Below are positions 1 to 9,608 of a DNA stretch of 64,000 nucleotides, piece after piece; position 1 is the first letter of the stretch, and every line of letters starts with the position of its first letter. The stretch comes from CAYWMD01 sp964458575 (lineage in GTDB: Bacteria > Verrucomicrobiota > Verrucomicrobiia > Limisphaerales > JADLHS01). The translations under genes were made by a program, and so were the position numbers. Below the pieces are notes generated by a model that was not told the DNA's origin, did not search any database, and worked only from the letters and a program-made list of their open reading frames with translations. The stretch lies in assembly GCA_964458575.1 (NCBI GenBank), contig CAYWMD010000016.1:1-64000 (forward strand), written 5' to 3'.

Positions 1-356
1 GCACCGCTTCCCCATCCGGCGCCGGTACCGGCATTGACAATCGAGGTGGCGGCTCCGGCGGCAGGCCCATACGTATTTGCCTTTTGGAAGGCAACCAGGA
101 ATCCATTCGCGCCTAGCGAATAAGCACCGAGATCGAAGATGTCCTGCACGTCTCCCGGCCCACTGGCGCTGTCGCCCTCAATGCCGATGAGGTAGTATCC
201 CGACAGCGACAGGCTGGCGGTGCCGCGGAGTTCAAAAAACTCGTTGGGGCCGTCGGTGCCAACGGGGTTGAAAAGAAGTTCATTCAGGAGTACTTGGGAT
301 TGAGCTGACCAACTGACAGCCCCGAACACCGTAAGGAGAACCAAGATTTTTTTCAT
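1..356 (-). CDS. Secreted lamin-tail-domain-like protein (partial)
   Basis: The reading frame starts at ATG 356 and runs off the left edge, so only the first 118 residues are visible. It opens with a classical signal peptide (MKKILVLLTVFGAVSWSAQS). A beta-rich segment follows, containing LLNELLFNP, EFFELRG and SGYYLIGIEGD. This pattern is typical of the lamin-tail (LTD) domains found on large exported proteins of Verrucomicrobia and Planctomycetes. In such proteins the domain usually precedes a long variable region and a C-terminal sorting signal, which cannot be seen here. The role is probably extracellular or cell-surface. The family call is by motif only. Confidence 0.65.
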   Translation of the reverse strand, partial: MKKILVLLTVFGAVSWSAQSQVLLNELLFNPVGTDGPNEFFELRGTASLSLSGYYLIGIEGDSASGPGDVQDIFDLGAYSLGANGFLVAFQKANTYGPAAGAATSIVNAGTGAGWGSG

Positions 357-490
357 ATGCAACTAGGTTTAAAGCTTCTAAAACCGTTGCTAGTTCGTTA
401 CCGAGAATTCCATTCCATTGCAAGACTTTTTTGAGCGCAAATCCAACGGAATGGCAGAAAGTTATTCACAGCCATTCACAACACGGGCGG

Positions 491-2236
<1,746 letters not shown>

Positions 2237-2251
2237 GGATTTGAAATTCGT

Positions 2252-2340
2252 AACTCGTTAAAACGTTGAATCGTTACAACGGCGCATCGCCGAATCGCAG
2301 ACACGCTTTAACGTGTCAACGAATCCACGAGTTAACGTGG
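2252..2340. repeat. Palindromic repeat cluster upstream of argS
   Basis: Two near-identical hairpins lie side by side. ACACGCTTTAACGTGT is at 2301-2316 and CCACGAGTTAACGTGG at 2325-2340. Both are preceded by degenerate CGTTAAAACGTTGAATCG-type sequence (2252-2281). The cluster fills most of the gap between the argS start and the end of the PTS-like gene. It could be an mRNA leader structure or a dispersed repeat. There is no T-tract, so it does not look like a simple terminator. Confidence 0.7.
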
Positions 2341-2345
2341 CACGG

Positions 2346-2810
2346 CTATTTTTTCCCCGCGTCCTTGATGACGCGCAACATGGCCTCCGCGTCCGGCGCC
2401 TGTTCGAGGGCCTGGCGAAAATCCGCCTTGTGCAGCAGCTTGGCGATGCCCGCCAGCGTGTGGAGATGTTTTTGAAATTGTCCCTGCGGCACGAGAAAGA
2501 GCACGACGATGGACACCGGCTGGTTGTCGAGCGCGTCGAAGTTGCAGCCCTTCCGGGAGCGGCCGAGCGCACCAACGACCTCCGTGATCAGGTCCGTGGA
2601 CGCGTGCGGGATGCCGATGCCGAAGCCGATGCCCGTGCTCATGGACTGCTCCCGTTTCCGGACGACGGCGATGATGGCGTCGCGGTGTTCGGCCTGAATC
2701 CGGCCCGTCGCCACGAGGTTGTTGATGAGTTCATCAATCGCCTCCCAACGGTTGGCGGCCGACATCTCCGGGAGGATGTTGTCTTTCGTCAGAATATCAA
2801 CTAAGTCCAT
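2346..2810 (-). CDS. PTS EIIA (PtsN-like) nitrogen-regulatory phosphocarrier
   Basis: A 154-residue single-domain protein of the fructose/mannitol-type EIIA fold. The phosphorylatable histidine is H69 in the signature GIGIPHAST. The conserved VVLFLVPQGQ strand and HLHTLAGIAKLL helix follow. No EIIB or EIIC domain is encoded beside it, so this is more likely a regulatory EIIA-Ntr type protein than a sugar transporter component. It is transcribed towards argS, separated by about 110 bp of palindromic sequence. The start is ATG 2810 and the length is normal for PtsN. Confidence 0.88.
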   Translation of the reverse strand: MDLVDILTKDNILPEMSAANRWEAIDELINNLVATGRIQAEHRDAIIAVVRKREQSMSTGIGFGIGIPHASTDLITEVVGALGRSRKGCNFDALDNQPVSIVVLFLVPQGQFQKHLHTLAGIAKLLHKADFRQALEQAPDAEAMLRVIKDAGKK

Positions 2811-2927
2811 AACGCCTGTCAGAAACTGGCATTTCGCCTGAAGCAGCGGGTTAATTCAAGAGCAGAATTCAGCCGAACCGATACCGGTCTCGATGGAGGT
2901 TTGGACTGAACCGGGGGCGGGAGAAAT

Positions 2928-4121
2928 TCAAATTCGCAAAAATATCCTCCGCCGGTAGAGCCAGTAGAGCAGCAGCCAGAAGATCAACAACTCCACCGCG
3001 CCATGAAAGAACGGTTCGTAGGCGTCGCCGAAAAGCTTGAAGAAGTCCGGGCCCAGATGCGTCGTCAGGCTTTTGCTGATGAACCCGCCGCACAGCCAGT
3101 CCAAGCAGTAGGCCGCGATGGAGTTCATGCCGACGACCACCAGGGGAAAAGCCCAGGCCCGCCGCTGCCAGAGATCAATGACCACGTAGAAACCCGCCAG
3201 CAGCAGGAAACACCAACCGCCGCTGAACAGCACCCAACTCGGCGTCCAGATGCGTTTCACCACCGGACAAATCCCCAGCGCGCCAACGAGCCAGCCCGCT
3301 GCCAGCCCGATCCCTCCCGCGACGGCCAGCCATTTCGCCTTGGCCCACGGCGCGCGGTCGCTGCGCAGCACACCGCCGGCGATCAGTCCGAGAATCATCG
3401 TGCCGAGCGTGGGAATGAAGTTGAGCGTCGAATAACCGCCGCCATTGTCGGTGAAGGGCTCGGGACGCGGGAACCGATTCAGCCACCAGGTGTCGAACGC
3501 CCACGCGAAGTTGCTGTTTTTGTTCCAATGTGCTGCGAAGCCCGACAAACCGTGTTGTTGCAACCACTCCGCGGACACCTCGACTTTTTGGTAATCGAAA
3601 CCCGGTCCCGGCAGCGGATACAGCGCGAACGCCGCCCAATAGCCGATCAGGATGAGCGCGAGCGCCCCCCATTGAACGCGCACCGAACGCAAGCCGAGCA
3701 GGAACAGGAAGACATACCCCAACCCGATCTGACTGAGGGTGTCCTCAAACGTCCACCGGGTGAAGGTGCGGAGGGTGGAGCGCAGAAACACGCCCAACAG
3801 AATCAAAACGAGCGCGCGCCAACCCGCGTGCAGCGTCATCCAGACCGGTGTCTGACCGCGCGCGCGCCGGCTGGCGATGGAAAACGGCAACGCCACGCCG
3901 ACCATGAATGAAAACGACGGTTGGATCAGATCGTGCAAAGAGCAACCGACCCAGGCGACGTGCGATTGATGGTGACACAGCAACTTCCAAAAGGCGCTTC
4001 CGGGCACCGCGGCGGCCACACGGCAAAAATGCAACACCTCTCCCATCATCAAAAACATCACGAAGCCGCGGTACGCGTCGAGTGACGTCAACCGGGCGGA
4101 TGGCGTTGAGTCGGCAGTCAT
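2928..4121 (-). CDS. HGSNAT-like membrane acyltransferase (DUF5009/DUF1624 type)
   Basis: A 397-residue integral membrane protein with about ten hydrophobic helices. The N-terminal signature RLTSLDAYRGFVMFLMM is characteristic of bacterial relatives of heparan-alpha-glucosaminide N-acetyltransferase. The segment LHDLIQPSFSFMVGVALP near residue 62 is the second conserved region. Family members transfer acetyl groups to amino sugars across the membrane; the exact substrate is unknown here. The gene overlaps the upstream ROK kinase by ATGA, so the two are translationally coupled. That pairing suggests a role in amino-sugar or glucosaminide processing, which is inference from context. Confidence 0.8.
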   Translation of the reverse strand: MTADSTPSARLTSLDAYRGFVMFLMMGEVLHFCRVAAAVPGSAFWKLLCHHQSHVAWVGCSLHDLIQPSFSFMVGVALPFSIASRRARGQTPVWMTLHAGWRALVLILLGVFLRSTLRTFTRWTFEDTLSQIGLGYVFLFLLGLRSVRVQWGALALILIGYWAAFALYPLPGPGFDYQKVEVSAEWLQQHGLSGFAAHWNKNSNFAWAFDTWWLNRFPRPEPFTDNGGGYSTLNFIPTLGTMILGLIAGGVLRSDRAPWAKAKWLAVAGGIGLAAGWLVGALGICPVVKRIWTPSWVLFSGGWCFLLLAGFYVVIDLWQRRAWAFPLVVVGMNSIAAYCLDWLCGGFISKSLTTHLGPDFFKLFGDAYEPFFHGAVELLIFWLLLYWLYRRRIFLRI

Positions 4122-5092
4122 CGGATGGCGGAAGTTTGGCGGCGGCGACCTTGGCCGCGTTCCAGATCGCTTGCCAGCAGCAAGGCCCCAACTGGAACGG
4201 CGTCCTCGTCCAGTTTCGCGAGCAAAACCCGCGGGCCGGGCCGGAAAATTTCCATGATCATTGGCGGCAGCGCCTGCGCGACGGCGCGACGCAGCGGCTC
4301 GCCCACTTTCGACAAACCGCCGCCCAGCACGATCACCTCCGGATGAAACAAATGCGCGACGTGCGACAGCCCAAAGGCGAGATCCCCCGCCATTTCCGTC
4401 ATTACTTTCTTTGCGCCCGCGTCGCCTTGCCGCAGGGCGGCGGCCAGATGCCTGGCTTCGCCGCCGACGGTTCGGCCCACCAGTTTTGCCAGCCGGCTGT
4501 TCGGCTGGCGATACACCGCACGACGAATTTTTTTATCCACGGCCCAACCCGAGCAGCACGGTTCGAGCGTGGTTCCCTGCCGGTCGAGCCGGAGATGGCC
4601 GATCTCCGCTTCGCCCGGTATCGCGCCGTGATAAATTTTGCCATCCAGCACCAGGCCGCCGCCGACGCCGCTGCCCAGCGTGACGTAAAACACGGGATTG
4701 CGCCCCACACCCGCACCGCGCGTCGCTTCGCCCAGCGCGGCCAGGTTCGCGTCATTGTCCACCACGACCGGCGCAGCGGTGAGTCGGCGCAACCAACCGG
4801 CCAGATCAAACCCGAACCACCCTTCGATCTGGTGCGAGCGCGCGACCCGACCGGTCCGCCAATCCACCGGCCCGCCGAAACCCACGCCGACGGCGGAAAT
4901 TCTCCGACCGCGCAAAAGTGCGCGCAGCCCGGATGCGATTTGCCGGCGGATGCCGGCGGCGCCGCGCGTCGGATCCACCGAAAGCCGTTGCCGCTCCCGG
5001 ATGCGACCGGCGGCGTCGCCCAAAACGATTTGCAGTTTCGTTCCGCCGATTTCGATGCCCAGAAGGGGTTGCTTAGACAATTTTTCAGTCAC
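4118..5092 (-). CDS. ROK family sugar kinase
   Basis: The N-terminal phosphate-binding motif GIEIGGTKLQ, the catalytic VDNDANLAALGE segment and the GSGVGGGLVLDGKIYHG loop identify a ROK glucokinase or N-acetylhexosamine kinase. The usual ROK zinc motif (CxCGxxGC) is degenerate here, with only CCSG in LEPCCSGWAVDKK, so it may not bind zinc in the standard way. GTG 5092 gives MTEKLSKQPLLGIEIGG and is preferred; a TTG six codons upstream (5110) is the longer alternative. The protein is 324 residues, normal for the family. It is coupled by ATGA overlap to the acyltransferase downstream. Confidence 0.88.
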   Translation of the reverse strand: MTEKLSKQPLLGIEIGGTKLQIVLGDAAGRIRERQRLSVDPTRGAAGIRRQIASGLRALLRGRRISAVGVGFGGPVDWRTGRVARSHQIEGWFGFDLAGWLRRLTAAPVVVDNDANLAALGEATRGAGVGRNPVFYVTLGSGVGGGLVLDGKIYHGAIPGEAEIGHLRLDRQGTTLEPCCSGWAVDKKIRRAVYRQPNSRLAKLVGRTVGGEARHLAAALRQGDAGAKKVMTEMAGDLAFGLSHVAHLFHPEVIVLGGGLSKVGEPLRRAVAQALPPMIMEIFRPGPRVLLAKLDEDAVPVGALLLASDLERGQGRRRQTSAIR

Positions 5093-5128
5093 AGGCTGGA
5101 CGCGGTTCAAGCATGACAGTGCGGCGCA

Positions 5129-5941
5129 TCATTCTCGTTTCACACCCGTTTTATCAGCACTTTCAGGAGCGATTTCTCTGATTGCGCGAGCGGCAGCATC
5201 CCGGACGTCGGAGTTTTTGTCATCAAGAAAGGATGAGAGAACCGGAATCGCCGGCCGGGCGTCGGTTTTGAATTGTTGCAGCGCTTCGATGGCATCGCGA
5301 CAGAGGATCCGTTCGGCGCGATTTTGTCTGAGAAACTCGATGATCAAGGGAACGACGATCTCCGGTTCCGCGCGCATCGTGCCCATCGCCATGACCGCAT
5401 CGTCGCGCACGGCGAAATCGGCATCGAACAGGCAATTGGTCAGCGCCGGCAGGGCATCTCTGGCCACCGGGCCAAGGCAGCGCAGGGAAAAAACGGCCAG
5501 ATAGCGCACGTACTGGTCCTTGTCATCGAGCAGCGCAATCAGCTCGGGGACCGCCGGCCGGGCGTGCTCCCCCAGGGCCATGAATCCGCCCGCGCCGATA
5601 CTCCGGTAATCGGAGATCTTCCGCGAATATTCAGTCGCCGTTGGTAGGTGCAACCGGCTTTGCACCGGCTTGGGAACAAACCCCAGAAACTTCCGCATCA
5701 GCGGAGACTCGCGGGTCGTCATCATTTTCAACAGGAACGGGGACGAGTTGGTGCCGAAATGTTGAAGAGCGGCCTCCGCTTCCTTGTCCAGCGGCCAGTG
5801 GTTCGTGTGAAACTGATGTACCCAAGCACTCAACCCCTTGCCCTGGTAAACCGGTTCGCGCGGCGGTGACAGCACCCAAATCAACAGCGTCAGCAACAGA
5901 ACGACCGCAATTCCGAGCAGGATGAGCCGTTCCTTTCGCAT
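5129..5941 (-). CDS. Membrane-anchored HEAT-repeat protein
   Basis: A 270-residue protein starting at ATG 5941 with a short basic N-terminus and one transmembrane helix (ILLGIAVVLLLTLLIWVL). A soluble domain of HEAT/PBS-lyase-like helical repeats follows. Clear units include AVPELIALLDDKDQYVRYLA, DALPALTNCLFDADFAVRDD and AIPVLSSFLDDKNSDVRDAA. Such proteins act as protein-protein scaffolds; no enzymatic motif is seen. A small palindrome encodes part of residues 92-98. A longer upstream extension of the frame lacks protein-like composition and overlaps the thioredoxin-like gene, so it was not used. Confidence 0.85.
   Translation of the reverse strand: MRKERLILLGIAVVLLLTLLIWVLSPPREPVYQGKGLSAWVHQFHTNHWPLDKEAEAALQHFGTNSSPFLLKMMTTRESPLMRKFLGFVPKPVQSRLHLPTATEYSRKISDYRSIGAGGFMALGEHARPAVPELIALLDDKDQYVRYLAVFSLRCLGPVARDALPALTNCLFDADFAVRDDAVMAMGTMRAEPEIVVPLIIEFLRQNRAERILCRDAIEALQQFKTDARPAIPVLSSFLDDKNSDVRDAAARAIREIAPESADKTGVKRE
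5647..5666. repeat. Small palindrome within the HEAT-protein gene
   Basis: GGTGCAA and TTGCACC form a 7-bp perfect stem around a 6-nt loop. The surrounding GGTAGGTGCAACCGG resembles dispersed palindromic elements elsewhere in the window. It encodes PVQSRLH in the HEAT protein. A link to an inserted element is speculative because only one arm pair is present. Confidence 0.4.
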
Positions 5942-5967
5942 GAGCAATTGGCTGGCGCGCGTCCGGG

Positions 5968-6543
5968 TTAAAAATAATCCGGTTCGTTCCCGCGCTTCCA
6001 CTTGATGTTGCAACCCATGCTCGGCGTTTGCAGCGTGGACGGCGGTTTGCCAGCCAACACCGCGTCCAGCGCGGCGCGGACGTCCTTGCCCGTCACAGCG
6101 ATGCCGTTCCCCGGCCGGCTCGCATCGAACTGCCCGCGATACACCAGCCGGCGACCGCGATCGAACAGGAAGAAATCGGGCGTGCAAGCGGCGCGATACG
6201 CCTTGGCCACGGCTTGGGATTCATCATAAAGATACGGGAACGTGTAGCCGGCGAATCTGGTTTCTTCGGCCATTTTGGCCGGACTGTCGTCGGGATAATT
6301 TTTCGCGTCGTTCGCGCTGATGCCGACGATGGCGACGCCGCGTGGCTGATAGTCTTTGGCCAGTTGCACAAAGCCGGCACGGAGATGTTTCACATAGGGA
6401 CAATGGTTGCACATGAAAATCACGAGCAAGGCCGGCTTGTCCTTGAAGTCGGCGAGCGAGACGGTTTTTCCATTGGTGTCGGGCAGGCGAAAATCCGGCG
6501 CCGCCGTGCCGAGTGGTAGCATGGTCGAAGGTGTCAGTGCCAT
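5968..6543 (-). CDS. Thioredoxin-like AhpC/TSA-type redox protein
   Basis: A 191-residue cytoplasmic thioredoxin-fold protein starting at ATG 6543 (MALTPSTMLPLGTAAPDF). The redox pair is C45 and C48 in MCNHCPYVKH. The PDFRLPDTNGKTVSLADF opening and the CTPDFFLFDRGRRLVYRGQ segment with its cis-proline region are typical of the AhpC/TSA-related thioredoxin family. It probably acts as a thiol peroxidase or disulfide reductase. No signal peptide is present with this start. The next gene downstream on the same strand begins 27 bp past the stop. Confidence 0.87.
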   Translation of the reverse strand: MALTPSTMLPLGTAAPDFRLPDTNGKTVSLADFKDKPALLVIFMCNHCPYVKHLRAGFVQLAKDYQPRGVAIVGISANDAKNYPDDSPAKMAEETRFAGYTFPYLYDESQAVAKAYRAACTPDFFLFDRGRRLVYRGQFDASRPGNGIAVTGKDVRAALDAVLAGKPPSTLQTPSMGCNIKWKRGNEPDYF

Positions 6544-6623
6544 GTGCGCAATTTGAAATTCGCCCCGCCAATTGTCGAGCGGGAAGCGAGGCCGGTTGCA
6601 CCGCAAATGGCGGTCACTATGGG

Positions 6624-6694
6624 TTGGAGTTCACGCTTCAGCGTGTCCCGGTGTCGCTTGGGCGGCAAAGAACAAGCTGAAGCTTGGACTCCAA
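6624..6694. repeat. 71-bp twin-hairpin palindromic element
   Basis: Outer arms of 22 bp (TTGGAGTTCACGCTT... at 6624-6645 and its inverse at 6673-6694, three mismatches) each fold further. The inner hairpins are CACGCTTCAGCGTG and CAAGCTGAAGCTTG. The element sits between the thioredoxin-like gene and the glycosidase gene. It has exactly the same length and architecture as the element at 28794-28864, which suggests a REP/REPIN-like mobile sequence class. Confidence 0.75.
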
Positions 6695-6739
6695 CACGCC
6701 GCCCGTGGCAACCGACCGTCGCTTCCGGTGCGCCCGCAA

Positions 6740-9538
6740 TCAGTGCGCTTCGGTGGAAACCGAACCCATTTCCGGCAACGTGAAAATGAACTCCACCCGC
6801 TCGCCTTCCGTGCCGGTGTAACCGCCCCAGCCGATGCGGATCTCGTCCACGCGACTCAAATCAAGATCGCCGTCCCGGTCCGTGGACCAACCCGCGAGTT
6901 GCAACTGGCTCAACGGCACGAACACACGTTGGCGGCCGGGCGCTTGCAACGAACGCCCCGTGCTGGCGAGAAAATCGCCGCCGCCCTTCTCCCGCAAGAT
7001 CGTGAGGATTTGATTCCCCGTCGCCTGCCCGTCCGGCACCCAGAGGTCGAAGACGAGGCAATTCGCCCGGGATAGATCAATCGCGTTGGTGAAGGTAAGA
7101 TTCGCGAACAGGAACGTGTCCACGTTGCTTTTGGTCAGCACCCCCGTCGCGCGCCATGCGGTTCGCCCCGGTTTTGTGTGCTGGGCGTCCGGCGTCAGTT
7201 CGGCGCGGACGAACTCGCCGCGGATCAGGGTGGGGGCAACCTCGGGAATCGGCGCTTGCGCCAAATTCGGCAGCAGGTCGGTTCGCAGCGGATGCCGCGC
7301 CGGGATTTCCGCGGACGGATAGCGCAGCAGCGCGGCGCCGTAGGGTTCAAGTTTCAAATTCACGCGCGCTCCCAGATTCGTCCGTGCGACAACCGGTCCC
7401 GCCGGATCCCAATGCTCGCCCGGGCCGCGACCGCTCACGCTCACATCGCCCTGCCACGCCTTGCCGCTGTCGTTGATGAGAAAGTAAAGGTCGTGGCCTT
7501 CGACCCGCCGGTGCGTGACCCGCACCGGCGAACGGGCCGCGTGTACCGTTACCTCGCGATCCAACACACCGTCCAGCACCAGTGGAAGCAGACTCGCCGT
7601 GCCGGTCGGCAGAAAAATTCCCGCGCCGCGGGCGCCGTGCCGCGTCACCGAAACCGCGTTCGTGGACGGACCGAACAGCTCCCGGCCGAGCGACCGGATT
7701 TTTCGCGAAGGAAACTTCGTCGCGCTGTTCGCGGGCAGCGCGCCCAGGGCGACGACCACGCCGCCGGATTTGATGAAGCGCGCGAGGTTTTTCCACGCCG
7801 CCTCCGGCAACGTGTCCACGCCGGGCAGGAGCAGCACCCGCCAGCGGAGCTTTCCGTGAACGAGCGCTCCGTTGTCCACGGCCGCTTCGGCGAGCGTGCG
7901 GCTGTCAATGATCGTGAAATCGCGCTGCGCCGCGAAGAGACCGTCCATGGCCGCGCGCCACGTGTTCTCGACGGCGTTGGCGTCCGAGGCATCGGTCGCC
8001 CAATGCCGCGCCGGGCGGAATTTCGGCCAGAGGCTCTCGATCGGATACAGCAAGGCGAGGTCGGCGATTTGCTGCCCGCCGGACAGGGAAGTGCCAGCGC
8101 GGCCGACCCATTCGTTCAAACGCCGCAACGCCGCGTCGTCCAGTTCCGCAAAACTGTAATAGCTGGTGATGGCGTTCACCCCCGCGACCATGAGCCGGTT
8201 GCAGGTGCCGCGAATTTCGGCTTCCGTCACCACGCGTACGGGCCGCGGGTCGCCGGGCGGCCGCCAGCGTTGCGAATGGTCCGAGGTTTCACTCATGACG
8301 ATGCGCCGCCCGTCCAGTTCGGCCGCGCTGGCCAGCATGCGCGCGATCGGCCACGGCACTTCCGACGGCAAGCTTGTGAGACAATCAATGCTGGGCGCGT
8401 CGAGCCGCCGGGCACACCGGAAAAAATCGCCATAGAAGGGCACGTGGGAAACCAGCGATTCCTCCATCAACAGATGGCCGCCGGAGGGGACGTTCAGCCG
8501 GCGGCAGCAGTTCTGAATCTGGCCAAAGTAGTTTTCCGAAACCAGCTCACCGACGGTCAGCCAGAAGTCGTAACGAATCTGCTCGCCGCGCGAACCGGCG
8601 CTGGCGATCAAAGCGGGCACGCCGACCGCGTCCAGCGCGTAGCCACGGCGGCGCTTGAACTCCACGGGGAGGTTGGGCGACCACGGCAGCGGACGCCACG
8701 GCATGGCTTTGAGAAAACAGCTCATCAACGACGGTTCGTCCGTGAAGGTGGCGACAAAATATTTGCCGAGATCATTTCCGAGTCGTTCCGCATAGCGCTG
8801 GTGGGTCACTTCGAGAAACCGCCGCGTGGGTTCGGGCCGCAGCAGGTTGATGTACGGCGTGTGCTTGAAGAGATTGCCGTCGGCGTGCGTGCCCTCGTAG
8901 AGGCGGCTTTCGGTGATGACCATCAAATGCCAGCGGCCCGGCGACGCGGACCAGCGTAGTTTGCCTGCGCTCACCTGCGCAGCCAGGTTGACTTTCCGCT
9001 TCAGGTCAATCTGGCCGTCGCGCACCGGGAAGGCCGCCGCGAGAAAAAGTTTCCCGGGCGGTACGGTCAATTCCACCGGCCCGCCCTCGCATTGCGTGTC
9101 CGCGACCAGCAAACCTTCCGCCTCCCATTCCGGATGATCACGCAAGACCAGCCCGCCGGCGTTGCCCGAAGGGTAACCGCATTCGTCGTAGAGCCAGAGC
9201 GCCATGCCGGCGCGTTTCGCCTCGCGCACCGCGCGGACGAAGGAGGTCCACCTGGCTTCGCTTTCGAGGTAGTCGGTGAACGAATCGTTGCTGACCACGC
9301 CGCCGAAGCCTTGATCCAGGAGTTGATAAATCAGTTGATCCTGGGCGGCGGGCGCGTCCGGCCAGTTGTGGATGATCTTGATGATGCGTGACCCGGCGGG
9401 CGGATGCGCGAACCGGGCGGCAAAATCCGGCGCAACCGGATCGGCCATTCCCATCCGGCCCAGAACCATCGCCGCGCCAACCGCCAGCCGTAAGATCCCA
9501 CGGCCGCCCCGACCGGACAAACCCAGCAACCAACGCAT
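6740..9538 (-). CDS. Secreted GH106-like glycoside hydrolase
   Basis: A protein of about 932 residues starting at ATG 9538 (MRWLLGLSGRGGRGILRLAV) with an N-terminal export signal. The segment ALWLYDECGYPSGNAGG and the later HQRYAERLGNDLGKYFVATFTDEP match the layout of GH106 alpha-L-rhamnosidase-type enzymes. In these a TIM-barrel is followed by beta domains. The C-terminal part carries a jelly-roll-like region (VDTFLFANLTFTNAIDLSR). Action on plant or algal rhamnose-containing glycans is expected outside the cytoplasm. The family is assigned from motifs only; specificity and catalytic residues are not proven. Confidence 0.72.
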   Translation of the reverse strand: MRWLLGLSGRGGRGILRLAVGAAMVLGRMGMADPVAPDFAARFAHPPAGSRIIKIIHNWPDAPAAQDQLIYQLLDQGFGGVVSNDSFTDYLESEARWTSFVRAVREAKRAGMALWLYDECGYPSGNAGGLVLRDHPEWEAEGLLVADTQCEGGPVELTVPPGKLFLAAAFPVRDGQIDLKRKVNLAAQVSAGKLRWSASPGRWHLMVITESRLYEGTHADGNLFKHTPYINLLRPEPTRRFLEVTHQRYAERLGNDLGKYFVATFTDEPSLMSCFLKAMPWRPLPWSPNLPVEFKRRRGYALDAVGVPALIASAGSRGEQIRYDFWLTVGELVSENYFGQIQNCCRRLNVPSGGHLLMEESLVSHVPFYGDFFRCARRLDAPSIDCLTSLPSEVPWPIARMLASAAELDGRRIVMSETSDHSQRWRPPGDPRPVRVVTEAEIRGTCNRLMVAGVNAITSYYSFAELDDAALRRLNEWVGRAGTSLSGGQQIADLALLYPIESLWPKFRPARHWATDASDANAVENTWRAAMDGLFAAQRDFTIIDSRTLAEAAVDNGALVHGKLRWRVLLLPGVDTLPEAAWKNLARFIKSGGVVVALGALPANSATKFPSRKIRSLGRELFGPSTNAVSVTRHGARGAGIFLPTGTASLLPLVLDGVLDREVTVHAARSPVRVTHRRVEGHDLYFLINDSGKAWQGDVSVSGRGPGEHWDPAGPVVARTNLGARVNLKLEPYGAALLRYPSAEIPARHPLRTDLLPNLAQAPIPEVAPTLIRGEFVRAELTPDAQHTKPGRTAWRATGVLTKSNVDTFLFANLTFTNAIDLSRANCLVFDLWVPDGQATGNQILTILREKGGGDFLASTGRSLQAPGRQRVFVPLSQLQLAGWSTDRDGDLDLSRVDEIRIGWGGYTGTEGERVEFIFTLPEMGSVSTEAH

Positions 9539-9608
9539 GCCGACAGTCAACCGGACTTCCCGGCCGATGGCAATCGCACAAAAATGACTGTCCAAATGCC
9601 AGGTCTGA

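Noticed and set aside
460..479. DnaA-box-like TTATTCACA followed by CATTCACA
   Set aside because: Only one sequence fits TTATNCACA, there is no AT-rich unwinding region, and no dnaA, dnaN or gidA gene is nearby, so an origin is not supported.
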